Shown: positions 8,600 to 17,006 of the stretch, piece after piece
Numbering within the stretch: position 1 is the stretch's first letter
Layout of the letters: every line of letters begins with the position of its first letter
Assembly (NCBI RefSeq): GCF_010468565.1
Contig: NZ_WUEG01000014.1
Span: 124,001 to 188,000 of the forward strand
Direction of reading: 5' to 3'
DNA: 64,000 nt
Source: Allomuricauda sp. TY007
GTDB lineage: Bacteria > Bacteroidota > Bacteroidia > Flavobacteriales > Flavobacteriaceae
Position numbers and translations under genes: made by a program
The notes under the pieces: generated by a model
Seen by the model: the letters and a program-made list of their open reading frames with translations, nothing else
The model's database searches: none
What the model was told of the DNA's origin: nothing

Positions 8600-9154
8600 T
8601 TATCTGTTCAATCTCATTTCTAAATGGGTTGCATTGAACCCTTTTTCTTCAAAAAATTTTTTGTTCGGATATTGGTTTTCACTGGTAATGTGAATGGCAA
8701 CGTCCCCTTTGCAATATTGGAGCGTATAGTCCAATAGTTTCTGTTCGATGTTGTTACCCCTATGATTTCGGTGTATTACAAAGAATACAAGAAAGTTTTC
8801 GGGGATATAGTCTCCCATACCTGTTTTGTTCACAACAGCTAAACCTAGAATTTCATTTTTTTCTTCCATGGCAAAAACATATCCCCCCAATCCGGGAATG
8901 TCTTTGGTGGAATACTGAATAGCTTTTCTAATGGCTTTTTTCTCTGCCTTTTTTCCCTCTTGATGATCAAAAAGGAAGTTGGCAAACCGGTTTGCTTCCA
9001 TGGTAGAAAGTCTAGTATAGGCATCGTAGGTCTTGATTACCATGCTTTTGTTTTGAACGATAATGGATTTGGTTTTTTTGTTAACGGTTACAAATAGGGC
9101 TGATGGAAAATGGCGGAAAATCTTTTTCCGTAATTTCCATTGGAATGGGGTCAA
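8600..9154 (-). CDS. GNAT-family N-acetyltransferase
   Basis: 184 residues. A GNAT fold is suggested by the central strands (GGYVFAMEEKNEILGLAVV), the acetyl-CoA binding region with HRNHRGNNIEQKLLDYTLQY (Q/RxxGxG/A-like) and the C-terminal NQYPNKKFFEEKGF motif. The substrate is unknown. The open frame begins at a TTG at 9154. The next in-frame ATG is about 37 codons in (near 9043) and would remove a basic N-terminal segment, so the start is uncertain. It is first in line before rpsU, with a clear -7 box about 130 nt upstream. Modification of a ribosomal protein is conceivable from the context but not shown. Confidence 0.75.
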   Translation of the reverse strand: MTPFQWKLRKKIFRHFPSALFVTVNKKTKSIIVQNKSMVIKTYDAYTRLSTMEANRFANFLFDHQEGKKAEKKAIRKAIQYSTKDIPGLGGYVFAMEEKNEILGLAVVNKTGMGDYIPENFLVFFVIHRNHRGNNIEQKLLDYTLQYCKGDVAIHITSENQYPNKKFFEEKGFNATHLEMRLNR

Positions 9155-9768
9155 CTTCCCGGGTTAGGGGAAGATAATTATAGGGTAGGCGGTATAAACT
9201 TATCTGGCTGGTTTCTAAACACCAGATAATTAAAACTTAGGATCCTGCAATTTTTTCTCTCGTGGAGCTTGACGTTCATCGGGGCAAAGATAATAAATAT
9301 AGCCCTTAAATCCCAATAATACTGGGGTTTATGTTTTTTGTAACGTTTATTTCAAGGTTTTGGACGGAAATTAAAGTGGTGATTGGGTCGATTATTGTAA
9401 GGATTACTTAAAGATCTTGCATTTAATGTTAATTGTTCTTAAAAGTCAACTTTTTCAACGGATTATTTAACCGTTATAGATTTGGTCAAAATTTCAAATA
9501 TTTCCATTAAATCCAAGAATGCTTCCAATCAACAAGCTTTAACCCTTCCCATTTAAAAAGCGACATAGGAAACGAGAAGGTATGGACGGTTTTATAAAGA
9601 TTGGCTGCCCCATGCGACATACGGCATTTCCAATTGGGGTTGCTTTAACCTATAGGTTGCTTTACTTTCTTCTAGACCATCAAAACCAAAAAAAACGTAC
9701 TACCTCCAATAATTGTATGTGATAGGAAAAGGGAGTAGGAGGTAACCTCAATAACCGTGTTGGTCTAT
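9155..9768. other. Long intergenic region between PAS-LuxR gene and GNAT-rpsU operon
   Basis: 614 nt without a supported gene. It holds a hairpin TATCTGG/CCAGATA (9201-9228) in the leader of the GNAT gene, the promoter near 9285, a small AACGG/CCGTT hairpin near 9460, and a long-loop TACCTCC/GGAGGTA pair (9701-9744) that on the minus strand is followed by a run of T. The last may be a weak terminator of the PAS-LuxR gene. Confidence 0.4.
9285..9316 (-). promoter_or_regulatory. Bacteroidota-type promoter of the GNAT-rpsU-proCBA unit
   Basis: On the minus strand the -7 box TATCTTTG (9285-9292, consensus TAnnTTTG) is preceded after 21 nt by a -33 TTG (9314-9316). The implied start of transcription is near 9280, giving a leader of about 125 nt. 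Confidence 0.65.
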
Positions 9769-10566
9769 TTAAATCATTCCGCACATAAGGCATAAGGTTA
9801 CTAGCTCCACGCTATTTTTGCACTGGGTTTTTTTGAGCATGTTCCTTCTATGTGTACGGACAGTGAGAATAGCTATCTTCAATTCCTCCGCAATTTCCAT
9901 ATCATTTAGACCCTTAGCCAAAAGCTTGGCTATTTCCCTTTCCCTTTTGGTAAGGGATTGAGCTGTTGCATTACGTACCTCCTTTCCCATACTGGGATCA
10001 AAAACACCTTTGTTTGCAGAAACGTTCAAGTAATTTTTTCCCTCATCAATGCTGAAATAGGACACTGTATCATTGTGTTGAATGCCAAGGTGGGTAATAT
10101 CGGTATGTATGCCCAGTTGGTGTTGTGTTGCACCGTCTTCGGAAAGTGACAATGGTGATACCTGTATCATCATATCGCGTTTTTCACCTCGATGGTTTTT
10201 ATAGGGATATGTATACACGTATTTATAAAGTAAACGTTCTTCCTCGGAGAGAAAACGATTAAAAAAATCGCTAGTGGCCGCTTCCTTTTGCACAATGGAA
10301 GGAATAACCTCGGGCAAGGCCATGTCCAACAACATATCCATGGTAGTTTTCTCAGGGTTAATGCCCAACATACCTTCTACTCCAGGAGAAACATATTCCA
10401 ACTCAAAGGTAAATGTATTGACAATGTAGAAATAAAATTGGCCCGGTGTAAAAAGTGCGGCCATGCGCACCAAGTTTGTCGGGATTTTAAACCGAGAAGG
10501 CTTTTTTATCCGGTCTTTATATCCCTTTTTCCATGCCTGGAATACAGGAACAAGGTTTGGATCCAT
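9769..10566 (-). CDS. PAS-domain LuxR-type transcriptional regulator
   Basis: 265 residues. An N-terminal PAS-like sensor (about 50-175; YIVNTFTFELEYVSPGVEGMLG and QLGIHTDITHL) precedes a C-terminal LuxR/GerE helix-turn-helix (about 200-262; LTKREREIAKLLAKGLNDMEIAEEL, then TVRTHRRNMLKK). There is no receiver domain or membrane segment, so it should sense a cytoplasmic signal directly. It is divergent from the secreted coiled-coil gene at 10741, with a 174-nt gap that could hold operator sites. Targets and ligand cannot be read from the sequence. Confidence 0.88.
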   Translation of the reverse strand: MDPNLVPVFQAWKKGYKDRIKKPSRFKIPTNLVRMAALFTPGQFYFYIVNTFTFELEYVSPGVEGMLGINPEKTTMDMLLDMALPEVIPSIVQKEAATSDFFNRFLSEEERLLYKYVYTYPYKNHRGEKRDMMIQVSPLSLSEDGATQHQLGIHTDITHLGIQHNDTVSYFSIDEGKNYLNVSANKGVFDPSMGKEVRNATAQSLTKREREIAKLLAKGLNDMEIAEELKIAILTVRTHRRNMLKKTQCKNSVELVTLCLMCGMI

Positions 10567-10740
10567 GTGCTTAAGTTGTTAGGTCGGTTCAGCGATTAAA
10601 TTAGGGATTTATGTTAAAATTACCTAAAATGCGGTATTTACATGGAGCTTTTTATGAGGTAGTTTTGGAGTGAATAGGCATTTGGTCCAGGCATATAGCC
10701 TTTTTGGTCCCAATACTTAAATTTCAATAATTTAAACGGT

Positions 10741-12330
10741 ATGTTCAAAATACTTCCGGTCCTTATTTTTATAATTTCTACCTTTTCGTTGACGGCACAG
10801 AATAATTCCCCATGCACGGAATGTGAGGGCATTGCCGCGATGCCCAATGTTAAAATTGACTGTGACGATATAAGGGGATCCCTTGCCGGTTATGAAAATA
10901 TGGAGCAGATAATCAAGTGTTTGGAGTGCAGATGTAAGAAAGCGGCAGAGAAAGAAAAAAGGCAAGCTGAGATTGAGACCATGCATGTCCAAAAGAATGC
11001 TTTGGACGATAAGGCCCAGAAAGTATGGGAAGAAGGGCATAGGGCCAGCAACAAATTAACGGACAACAATCCAAATTTTGAAGCGGACAGACAAGAGGCC
11101 ATTGACAAATTGGAGGCATTCATAACTTATAAACAACAAGCTATTGGTGTCCAAAAAGATATCAATCAACGTTTTGGGGGAAATGCAAGCACCAAATATG
11201 CAGAAGACGACATTTTAAGTGCACAAAACACCATTGCTCGCCTGCAGACCAAGAAAAAGAAAAAGACTTTGGTTCTGTCCAGTATGGATGCAGGGGCAAA
11301 TTCCGATAATTATAAAAATCCTTCTACGTTCAATAATGATACAGCTTTAAAAACAGGGAATAACCAGTCCGTTTCCACAGCTACTTCGGATTATAACCGT
11401 CAAGGTGCCAGTCAAAACCAGGCCTACCAGAAAAAAATGATGGATAGGCGTCGGCAAATCGCCTCAATGCGACAAAGACTGGCCGAACAGCAACGCCAAT
11501 CGCAAAATTTACAAAATGCCGCAGACCAGACCATGGACCAATGGGCCCAACAGATACAAAATGGCGGAACCAATTATATAGATGGAGTACAGCCACTAGC
11601 GGAAGAGTTTGCCAGACAGGGCAATGTGGAAGGAGCGGTGGGTGCTGTGGTAGTAGGTACGGCTGCATCTATAATCGCCGATCTGTCCCAAAGAAAAAAG
11701 CAAAGAGAAGCAGAGGAACGCGCAGAAGCAGAGCGGCAACGTCGCTTAAAATTGCAGCGGGAAAGGGAACAACGGTACCGGGAAGAACAGGAGCGTTTAA
11801 GACGCGAAGCATTTAAAATGATTGTCGACCAGCGAAAAAATATACTGCATGCCTTCAGCGAAAGCTTGCCGCTCCCCTTGTCGAGCAGCAATCTGCAAAC
11901 CAATCAAATCTATTACTTTTTTTATGCCACGGATTCCAGTACCATGGACAAGAAAAATACCACTGTTTATGTTTCCAATGTCTTTGAAATAGCACAATAC
12001 AACAACGGCACTTGGCCTTATCAACGAAGAGTGGATAAGGAAATTGCCGCACTGGCTCCGCATGCGCCTACCATGCAAGGGTATTACCTTACTTTGGACG
12101 ATGCTAAAACCATGCGCAGCGAATTTGTAAATAGTTTTAAGTCCATTGAGGGCGTAAGTATCAAAGAAGTAGAATATGAGGGAAAACCCAAAAGCGAGAT
12201 AAAATCCAATAATAACTCCAATCCATTGGGCGTTCCTTTGGGGACACTCAAAAAAGAGCACAAAAAAACTATGGGCAGACCAACGCCGAAAACCACAGGA
12301 GGGCTGGGTGTTCCAATAAAAAACAATTGA
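10741..12330 (+). CDS. Secreted coiled-coil protein of unknown function
   Basis: 529 residues, not recognised. Signal peptide at residues 1-20 ends in LTAQ. The mature N-terminus is cysteine-rich (CTEC, CLECRC). A central Gln/Asn-rich part follows, then a strongly charged helix at about 315-360 (QREAEERAEAERQRRLKL) that should form a coiled coil. The C-terminal third (from about 375) looks globular (YYFFYATDSS, VYVSNVFEIAQYN) and ends in a Pro/Gly/Asn tail. A second gene follows after 13 nt on the same strand, so the two probably work together outside the cytoplasm. No enzymatic motif is visible. Confidence 0.75.
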   Translation: MFKILPVLIFIISTFSLTAQNNSPCTECEGIAAMPNVKIDCDDIRGSLAGYENMEQIIKCLECRCKKAAEKEKRQAEIETMHVQKNALDDKAQKVWEEGHRASNKLTDNNPNFEADRQEAIDKLEAFITYKQQAIGVQKDINQRFGGNASTKYAEDDILSAQNTIARLQTKKKKKTLVLSSMDAGANSDNYKNPSTFNNDTALKTGNNQSVSTATSDYNRQGASQNQAYQKKMMDRRRQIASMRQRLAEQQRQSQNLQNAADQTMDQWAQQIQNGGTNYIDGVQPLAEEFARQGNVEGAVGAVVVGTAASIIADLSQRKKQREAEERAEAERQRRLKLQREREQRYREEQERLRREAFKMIVDQRKNILHAFSESLPLPLSSSNLQTNQIYYFFYATDSSTMDKKNTTVYVSNVFEIAQYNNGTWPYQRRVDKEIAALAPHAPTMQGYYLTLDDAKTMRSEFVNSFKSIEGVSIKEVEYEGKPKSEIKSNNNSNPLGVPLGTLKKEHKKTMGRPTPKTTGGLGVPIKNN

Positions 12331-12343
12331 TAAGTACAAACCA

Positions 12344-13555
12344 ATGAAAAAAAGTATTTTCTTATTGTCATTATTACTAACCATTGGCATGCAGGGGCAA
12401 GATGCCGTTACGTTGCTCAAATTTGAAGAAGCCGAAAAGGCTTTTAACTCGGGCGATTTTAAAACGGTACTGGAAAAGCTGGACGAAGTGGAGGCCATGG
12501 CGCAACCCACATCAAAAACCCTTTACTTAAGAATTGCATCCCTAAACCATCTGTTTGATGGGGACAAGCTTTTCAACAACCCGGAACAATACGAGCTTTT
12601 GGAGGGACTTAGGAACCATGTAAATACATATTTGGAGGCCATGGCCAACTACGAACTTGATGATAGGTTCAGGGAAGTGTACCAAATTGGGGAAGACCTC
12701 AAAAAATATCCCAAGGACAGAGCGGCCTGGGAGAAATGGAACCAAGAGGAAGACGATAGAAGAAACCCCAAAGAGTACTACCCCAGTGGCGCGTTAAAGT
12801 CGATAACCAAAACTACGGAAGGTTCAAATACCATTGCCTGGCAGGCCTATTATGAAAACGGCCAACTCAAAGAAGAAGGAGAAAAAATAGGGGAAGAGAA
12901 AAAAGTGGGCCCATGGAAACATTACCACGAAAATGGACAATTGGCCGCCCAAGGAACCTACTGGGATGGAGGAAAGATTACCGGAAAAATAGGAAAATGG
13001 GTTTATTATTACGACGATGGAAAGACCAAAGAAATAGCCCACTACAGGTCGGTATCCTATACCAGTGGAAGGGTTCGGTCCCATTTATGGGGACCATACA
13101 GAAGCTGGTACAAAAATGGACAGCTCAAGGAGCAGGGTACTTATAAGGAAGAGGTTACATTCTTACTTGGTACAGGATATAATGAAGACAATAATGAGAA
13201 AACCGGTATCTGGAAAGAGTATTATAACAATGGCCAACTCAAACTAAAAGAGGGCCATGGTGACCAATATGTTTATGAAGCCTACTATAAAAGCGGACAA
13301 CTAAAGGCCATAAAAGAGTATGTAAAGGTGAACCGAAAAATATTGCTAAGAGAATTGAGAACCTATTATGAAGACGGTGATTTGAAGTCGACAAAAAAAT
13401 ATAGTCTATTAAGCGATAGCAATAAAGCCAGTTGGGAAGCATATCATCCCAATGGAAAACTGAAAGAAGAGGGAAAGTATAAATATGGCGACAAACATGG
13501 TAAATGGAGCTACTATGACCAAAATGGGAACTTAATAAAAGAAGAAAGATTATAG
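12344..13555 (+). CDS. Secreted MORN-type repeat protein
   Basis: 403 residues. Signal peptide at residues 1-18 (MKKSIFLLSLLLTIGMQGQ). An N-terminal helical region (20-135) looks TPR-like. From about 140 to the end there are eight or so degenerate MORN_2 units of the form YYENGQLKEEG / HENGQLAAQG / YKNGQLKEQG. Such repeats form an elongated beta-sheet surface and occur in YwqK-type proteins sometimes annotated as antitoxins; I see no toxin partner here. It is probably co-transcribed with the coiled-coil gene 13 nt upstream. Role inferred: extracytoplasmic scaffold. Confidence 0.82.
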   Translation: MKKSIFLLSLLLTIGMQGQDAVTLLKFEEAEKAFNSGDFKTVLEKLDEVEAMAQPTSKTLYLRIASLNHLFDGDKLFNNPEQYELLEGLRNHVNTYLEAMANYELDDRFREVYQIGEDLKKYPKDRAAWEKWNQEEDDRRNPKEYYPSGALKSITKTTEGSNTIAWQAYYENGQLKEEGEKIGEEKKVGPWKHYHENGQLAAQGTYWDGGKITGKIGKWVYYYDDGKTKEIAHYRSVSYTSGRVRSHLWGPYRSWYKNGQLKEQGTYKEEVTFLLGTGYNEDNNEKTGIWKEYYNNGQLKLKEGHGDQYVYEAYYKSGQLKAIKEYVKVNRKILLRELRTYYEDGDLKSTKKYSLLSDSNKASWEAYHPNGKLKEEGKYKYGDKHGKWSYYDQNGNLIKEERL

Positions 13556-13664
13556 AAAAGGGTAGGTCTATACCGCTTTAATCCCCAAAATAACCTTTGC
13601 CAATAGCTTATTGTACAAAGCCCCTGATGTTTAAGTCAATTGTGAAAAAAATGGAATTTTTCAC

Positions 13665-14588
13665 TTAAAAATTCTGGATAAACGTAGTAAGACTTTCCGA
13701 TGGTTGGAGTTTTAATTTTTTTTTCAAGCGACTTCTCAATACCCTTAAACTCTCTTTTTTAATAATCATGGTCTTGGCTACTTCAGAAGATGTCATGCCC
13801 AGCTTTATGAAGGCCAAGTGTTTTATATCCTTTTTTGAAAGATCAGGGTAGGAGTTTATGATTTTCTCGTAAAAATCGGGATGAATTTTTTTAAAGTGGA
13901 CCAAAAAGTCTTCCCAGTCCTCATCCAAGTTCAAGGTTTCTTGAATGTAAGATAACACGCTCCTCAGTTCTTTTCTTTGGTTGGGTTCGACCTCCAAGAT
14001 TTTCTTTTCTATTTTTTGGACGATGGTTTTCTTTTTCTCCAATAAAATTGAAGATAGGAGCAGGTTCTGCTGAATAACCTCTCTTTCCCTTTTCTCCATT
14101 TCTGCAATTTTCCGGTCCTGGATGTTCCGGGTACAGCTCAATACCAATACAACTTTGTTCTTCCTATCAAAAATAGGTTTGGTATACCCCTCAAACCATT
14201 GGTATCCATTGTGCTTTGTTTTAAACTTTAATTCTAGTTTATGGGGAGTTGAGGTTAAACCCTCCGTGGAACTTGAAATATTTTTTAGGAGGATAGAGTG
14301 ATGGTCCGGATGGATAAAATCAAAGGGGACCTTTTCCTTGAGGTTTTCAGAAGTGTAGCCCATAATGCGCTCTGTGGAAGGGCTTGCATATAGATAACGA
14401 CCATCTGCTGGATGGTGCAAACAAATGACATCAATGGTATTTTCGGCAATAAGTTTGAGTTTATCGAGCCTTTGTTCCGCCAATAGCCTACCAAGCGCTT
14501 TCCCATCAAGGTTTTTGTCCTCGTCAAGGAGCTTTAAAAGATGCTCGGTTTCCTCTCCTCTGTTTTGTATTCCATTCGTTCTGTTCAC
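13665..14588 (-). CDS. PAS-domain regulator with Bacteroidota-type LuxR-like HTH
   Basis: 307 residues, starting at GTG (no in-frame ATG before the PAS domain). PAS fold at about 45-160 (AENTIDVICLHHPADGRYLY, IMGYTSENL, HPDHHSILL, IQDRKIAE). A coiled-coil stretch at about 160-200 follows, then a C-terminal HTH that starts with HPDFYEKIINSYPDLSKKD and includes SSEVAKTMIIKKESLRVLRS. This HTH type is common in Bacteroidota regulators that carry PAS or TPR inputs. There is no membrane segment. It is convergent with the MORN gene and divergent from the secreted protein at 14952, whose promoter region carries tandem repeats that could be its target (inference). Confidence 0.85.
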   Translation of the reverse strand: MNRTNGIQNRGEETEHLLKLLDEDKNLDGKALGRLLAEQRLDKLKLIAENTIDVICLHHPADGRYLYASPSTERIMGYTSENLKEKVPFDFIHPDHHSILLKNISSSTEGLTSTPHKLELKFKTKHNGYQWFEGYTKPIFDRKNKVVLVLSCTRNIQDRKIAEMEKREREVIQQNLLLSSILLEKKKTIVQKIEKKILEVEPNQRKELRSVLSYIQETLNLDEDWEDFLVHFKKIHPDFYEKIINSYPDLSKKDIKHLAFIKLGMTSSEVAKTMIIKKESLRVLRSRLKKKLKLQPSESLTTFIQNF

Positions 14589-14951
14589 CTACAAGTATGT
14601 TAGTTTTCAGATACCTTTAGTTTGTTGTTCTAATGCAGAAATGCAAAACAACTACGTCCATTTATAGAAAAAAGTGAGGGTTGATGTGGCGAAGATAAAT
14701 AAAGCTCAAAAAAAGACAACTATTTTTTAGAGCAGTACGCTTTGTCAACACCTTTTACAACCATTAGGGGCAACAGTATTAAATGCCTCTTTTTGATTTA
14801 ATTGCCACCCGTTCAAATAATTTTTTATGTAACGTTAACGGTTTGTTAACGGTTTTGGGATTCTGTGTTTGCCCATGGCGCAGTGTCCCATTATTTTCGA
14901 TCCATCAATTCAAAAAACGAACAATTTTTAAATTTTATATCATTTATTCAC
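14589..14951. other. Divergent intergenic region
   Basis: 363 nt. The minus side has a near -7 box TATCTTCG (14690-14697) for the PAS-LuxR gene. The plus side has two tandem copies of GTTAACGGTTT and a plausible promoter. No gene is supported. Confidence 0.4.
14834..14871 (+). promoter_or_regulatory. Tandem 11-bp repeats overlapping a candidate promoter
   Basis: GTTAACGGTTT occurs twice head to tail (14834-14844 and 14845-14855). A TTTG (14842-14845) followed after 18 nt by TGTGTTTG (14864-14871, one mismatch to TAnnTTTG) makes a candidate promoter for the secreted protein at 14952. The repeats overlap the -33 part. Confidence 0.35.
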
Positions 14952-16172
14952 ATGAAAACAACAAAAACAGTCTTATGCCTACTATTGGTCTGTATGGGTT
15001 TTACTGCCCGATCACAACAATTGAAAAAAGGAACGTACTATCGCACGGCCAGCGATGGCACCATTGAAGTTTCCGACTGCTGTGACAATGGCAAGTTAAC
15101 GATTACCTTCAAGAACACGGACGGAACCGAAAATACCAGGGAACTGAAATCCGTGCAAGGTACCGATGGGCTCTACCTACATGTGGGCGATGGCTTTTTC
15201 TATTTTATAGCCGAGAGCGATGGGTATCTTGAGCGATACATTTTCAACGGCAACTTTAATTATGCTACCGCAGATCCGGCTGATTATTATGAAATCCTGT
15301 CTCAAGATCAATCCTTGGTCAATTCCAAAAAGAGCTCTGCGGAATTGAGACGAAATATGCTGGAAAGCGGAAAGGAAAAATTCTACTTTCCAAGACTATT
15401 GTGTAAATATGCCAAAGCTCCGGCAGAGGAAAGATTTCAAATCGAAAAACCCTATAAGGGCATCAGTTCATTCGGTAAAAAGGATTTTGTGCACATCGAG
15501 AGGGTCGATAAAAACATCATTGATGTAACCATAGGGGTAAGAATAAAAATGTTTGCCAAATCTCAAGGTGCTACCAAATCTTTTTATAGACACCACTTAA
15601 ATCCAAACTTATTTATTTATTATGGCACTCCAACGTATTGGGGAAGAAGCACCCCTGATGAGTATCTGTACTTTGGTGCAGATGGCCAGCATTATATCTA
15701 TGATGAGGGACAAAAGACCATATTTCTGTTCGGTGACGATAAGAAAAAGAAATACAGCGATCAGGAAATCACAGAAAATGAGTTCAAGGCCAAAGACGAT
15801 ATAGAACAGAAGTTCAAGGATCAGCGGGAAATATTTATGAATAGCTGGGTTGATAAGCCAAAAATGCCCACTGCTGCCATGAACGATGATGCCATAAAGG
15901 CCGAAGCCCTGAAAGCACTCCAAAAACATGCCAAGGAGAAGGGCTGGAAAGAAAACTTTACCGACCTTGTAATTACCTCCGGTAGCTGGAGCGATGTGAT
16001 CACAACATCCTATATTGGGCGTATTGTAGAAGTTGCCGCAAAAGCCACATGGCCTGATGGTCACTGTACGTTCCAGTATTTTGACTTGATGTCCATGCAT
16101 GAAAACGGGGAGTATGGCAATACACTTTTTCACTACGCCACAGGAAACCAATATGATACCGATTGTGAGTAA
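14952..16172 (+). CDS. Secreted protein of unknown function
   Basis: 406 residues. I place the start at the ATG at 14952 because it begins a clean signal peptide (MKTTKTVLCLLLVCMGFTARSQ); the frame is open further upstream. The mature part starts with KKGTYYRTASDG and has a beta-rich first half, with two Cys in SDCCDNG. The second half contains a Lys-rich helix (about 265-300) and a compact C-terminal domain with the phrases KALQKHAKEKGWKENFTDL and WPDGHCTFQYFDLM. Not recognised. A second secreted protein gene follows about 100 nt downstream. Confidence 0.75.
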   Translation: MKTTKTVLCLLLVCMGFTARSQQLKKGTYYRTASDGTIEVSDCCDNGKLTITFKNTDGTENTRELKSVQGTDGLYLHVGDGFFYFIAESDGYLERYIFNGNFNYATADPADYYEILSQDQSLVNSKKSSAELRRNMLESGKEKFYFPRLLCKYAKAPAEERFQIEKPYKGISSFGKKDFVHIERVDKNIIDVTIGVRIKMFAKSQGATKSFYRHHLNPNLFIYYGTPTYWGRSTPDEYLYFGADGQHYIYDEGQKTIFLFGDDKKKKYSDQEITENEFKAKDDIEQKFKDQREIFMNSWVDKPKMPTAAMNDDAIKAEALKALQKHAKEKGWKENFTDLVITSGSWSDVITTSYIGRIVEVAAKATWPDGHCTFQYFDLMSMHENGEYGNTLFHYATGNQYDTDCE

Positions 16173-16274
16173 TCAGCGGGTACATATTGCCCTTACATGA
16201 TTTTTAAATCCAAGACCACTATGCAGCGCAATATCTGCATGGTGGTTTGTTTTTTAATCGGTAATGTTCAAAGC

Positions 16275-16895
16275 ATGAAGCTATTCTTTTCCATCACTGC
16301 AATTATTTTGTTGTCCGGCACTTCTCTATGGGGGCAAGAAAACCGGGTAGCGCTGTTCTCTGGAAACCCTGAAGAACGTGTTCAACCTTTTGACACTTTG
16401 ATCTATGAAGACATGACCTCCATGGTGCTGAAGATTGCTAACGTTGGGGATTTTGAAAAATATGATAAGTTAAGACTGATATTGACCTGCGAACTTCGGA
16501 ATGGAGGACGTAAAGCCTTGAAACCCAAAAAATATTATGCGCAGCATGAAATAACATGGAACCATGCATCAGTGAAGAATACAGATTCCATTAAAGTTGT
16601 TGTTTTTGATGAAAATGGACATTCGGACTTTGATGAAAAAATGAAAAGGAAGTTCAAGAACTTTTCCATCAGTCCAACACGGAGAAGATGGCTAGAGTAT
16701 TGGGCAGCTTATCAGTACCAATTTGAATTATATGGTTTTCAAAAATCAAATAAAGGGAAAAGTATATCCGATCATGGAAACTTTTCTGAAGAGCAATACA
16801 TACAAGATGAGATTTTAGGTAGGAGCAGCACTTTCTATGTTCGTTCATTGAGGAGAAAAAGACCCCGCGTAGGAGCCTTGCTTATTTTAAGATAA
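16275..16895 (+). CDS. Secreted protein of unknown function
   Basis: 206 residues from the ATG at 16275, chosen because it starts the signal peptide (MKLFFSITAIILLSGTSLWG). Upstream in-frame starts would put 26 residues in front of it. The mature protein is basic towards the C-terminus and ends RRKRPRVGALLILR. The middle has beta-strand-like segments (SMVLKIANVGDFEKYDKLRL). No family recognised. The codon use is more AT-rich in the second half than in the neighbouring genes. Confidence 0.6.
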   Translation: MKLFFSITAIILLSGTSLWGQENRVALFSGNPEERVQPFDTLIYEDMTSMVLKIANVGDFEKYDKLRLILTCELRNGGRKALKPKKYYAQHEITWNHASVKNTDSIKVVVFDENGHSDFDEKMKRKFKNFSISPTRRRWLEYWAAYQYQFELYGFQKSNKGKSISDHGNFSEEQYIQDEILGRSSTFYVRSLRRKRPRVGALLILR

Positions 16896-17006
16896 TTCTT
16901 TGGGGAAGCAACTTACTGACATATAGCATAACCATTGAAACTCCAAAATTTGAAGTACACCACGGACAAGTAGAAAAGATTATCTTACAAAAACAACCAA
17001 AACGCA

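Noticed and set aside
12780..13550. Regular short DNA repeats as a possible CRISPR-like array
   Set aside because: They are the codons of the MORN-type protein repeats (NGQLKE) and vary in spacing and sequence.
14865..14951. 29-residue N-terminal extension of the secreted protein gene
   Set aside because: It precedes a complete signal peptide and overlaps the promoter region, so it is not expected to be translated.
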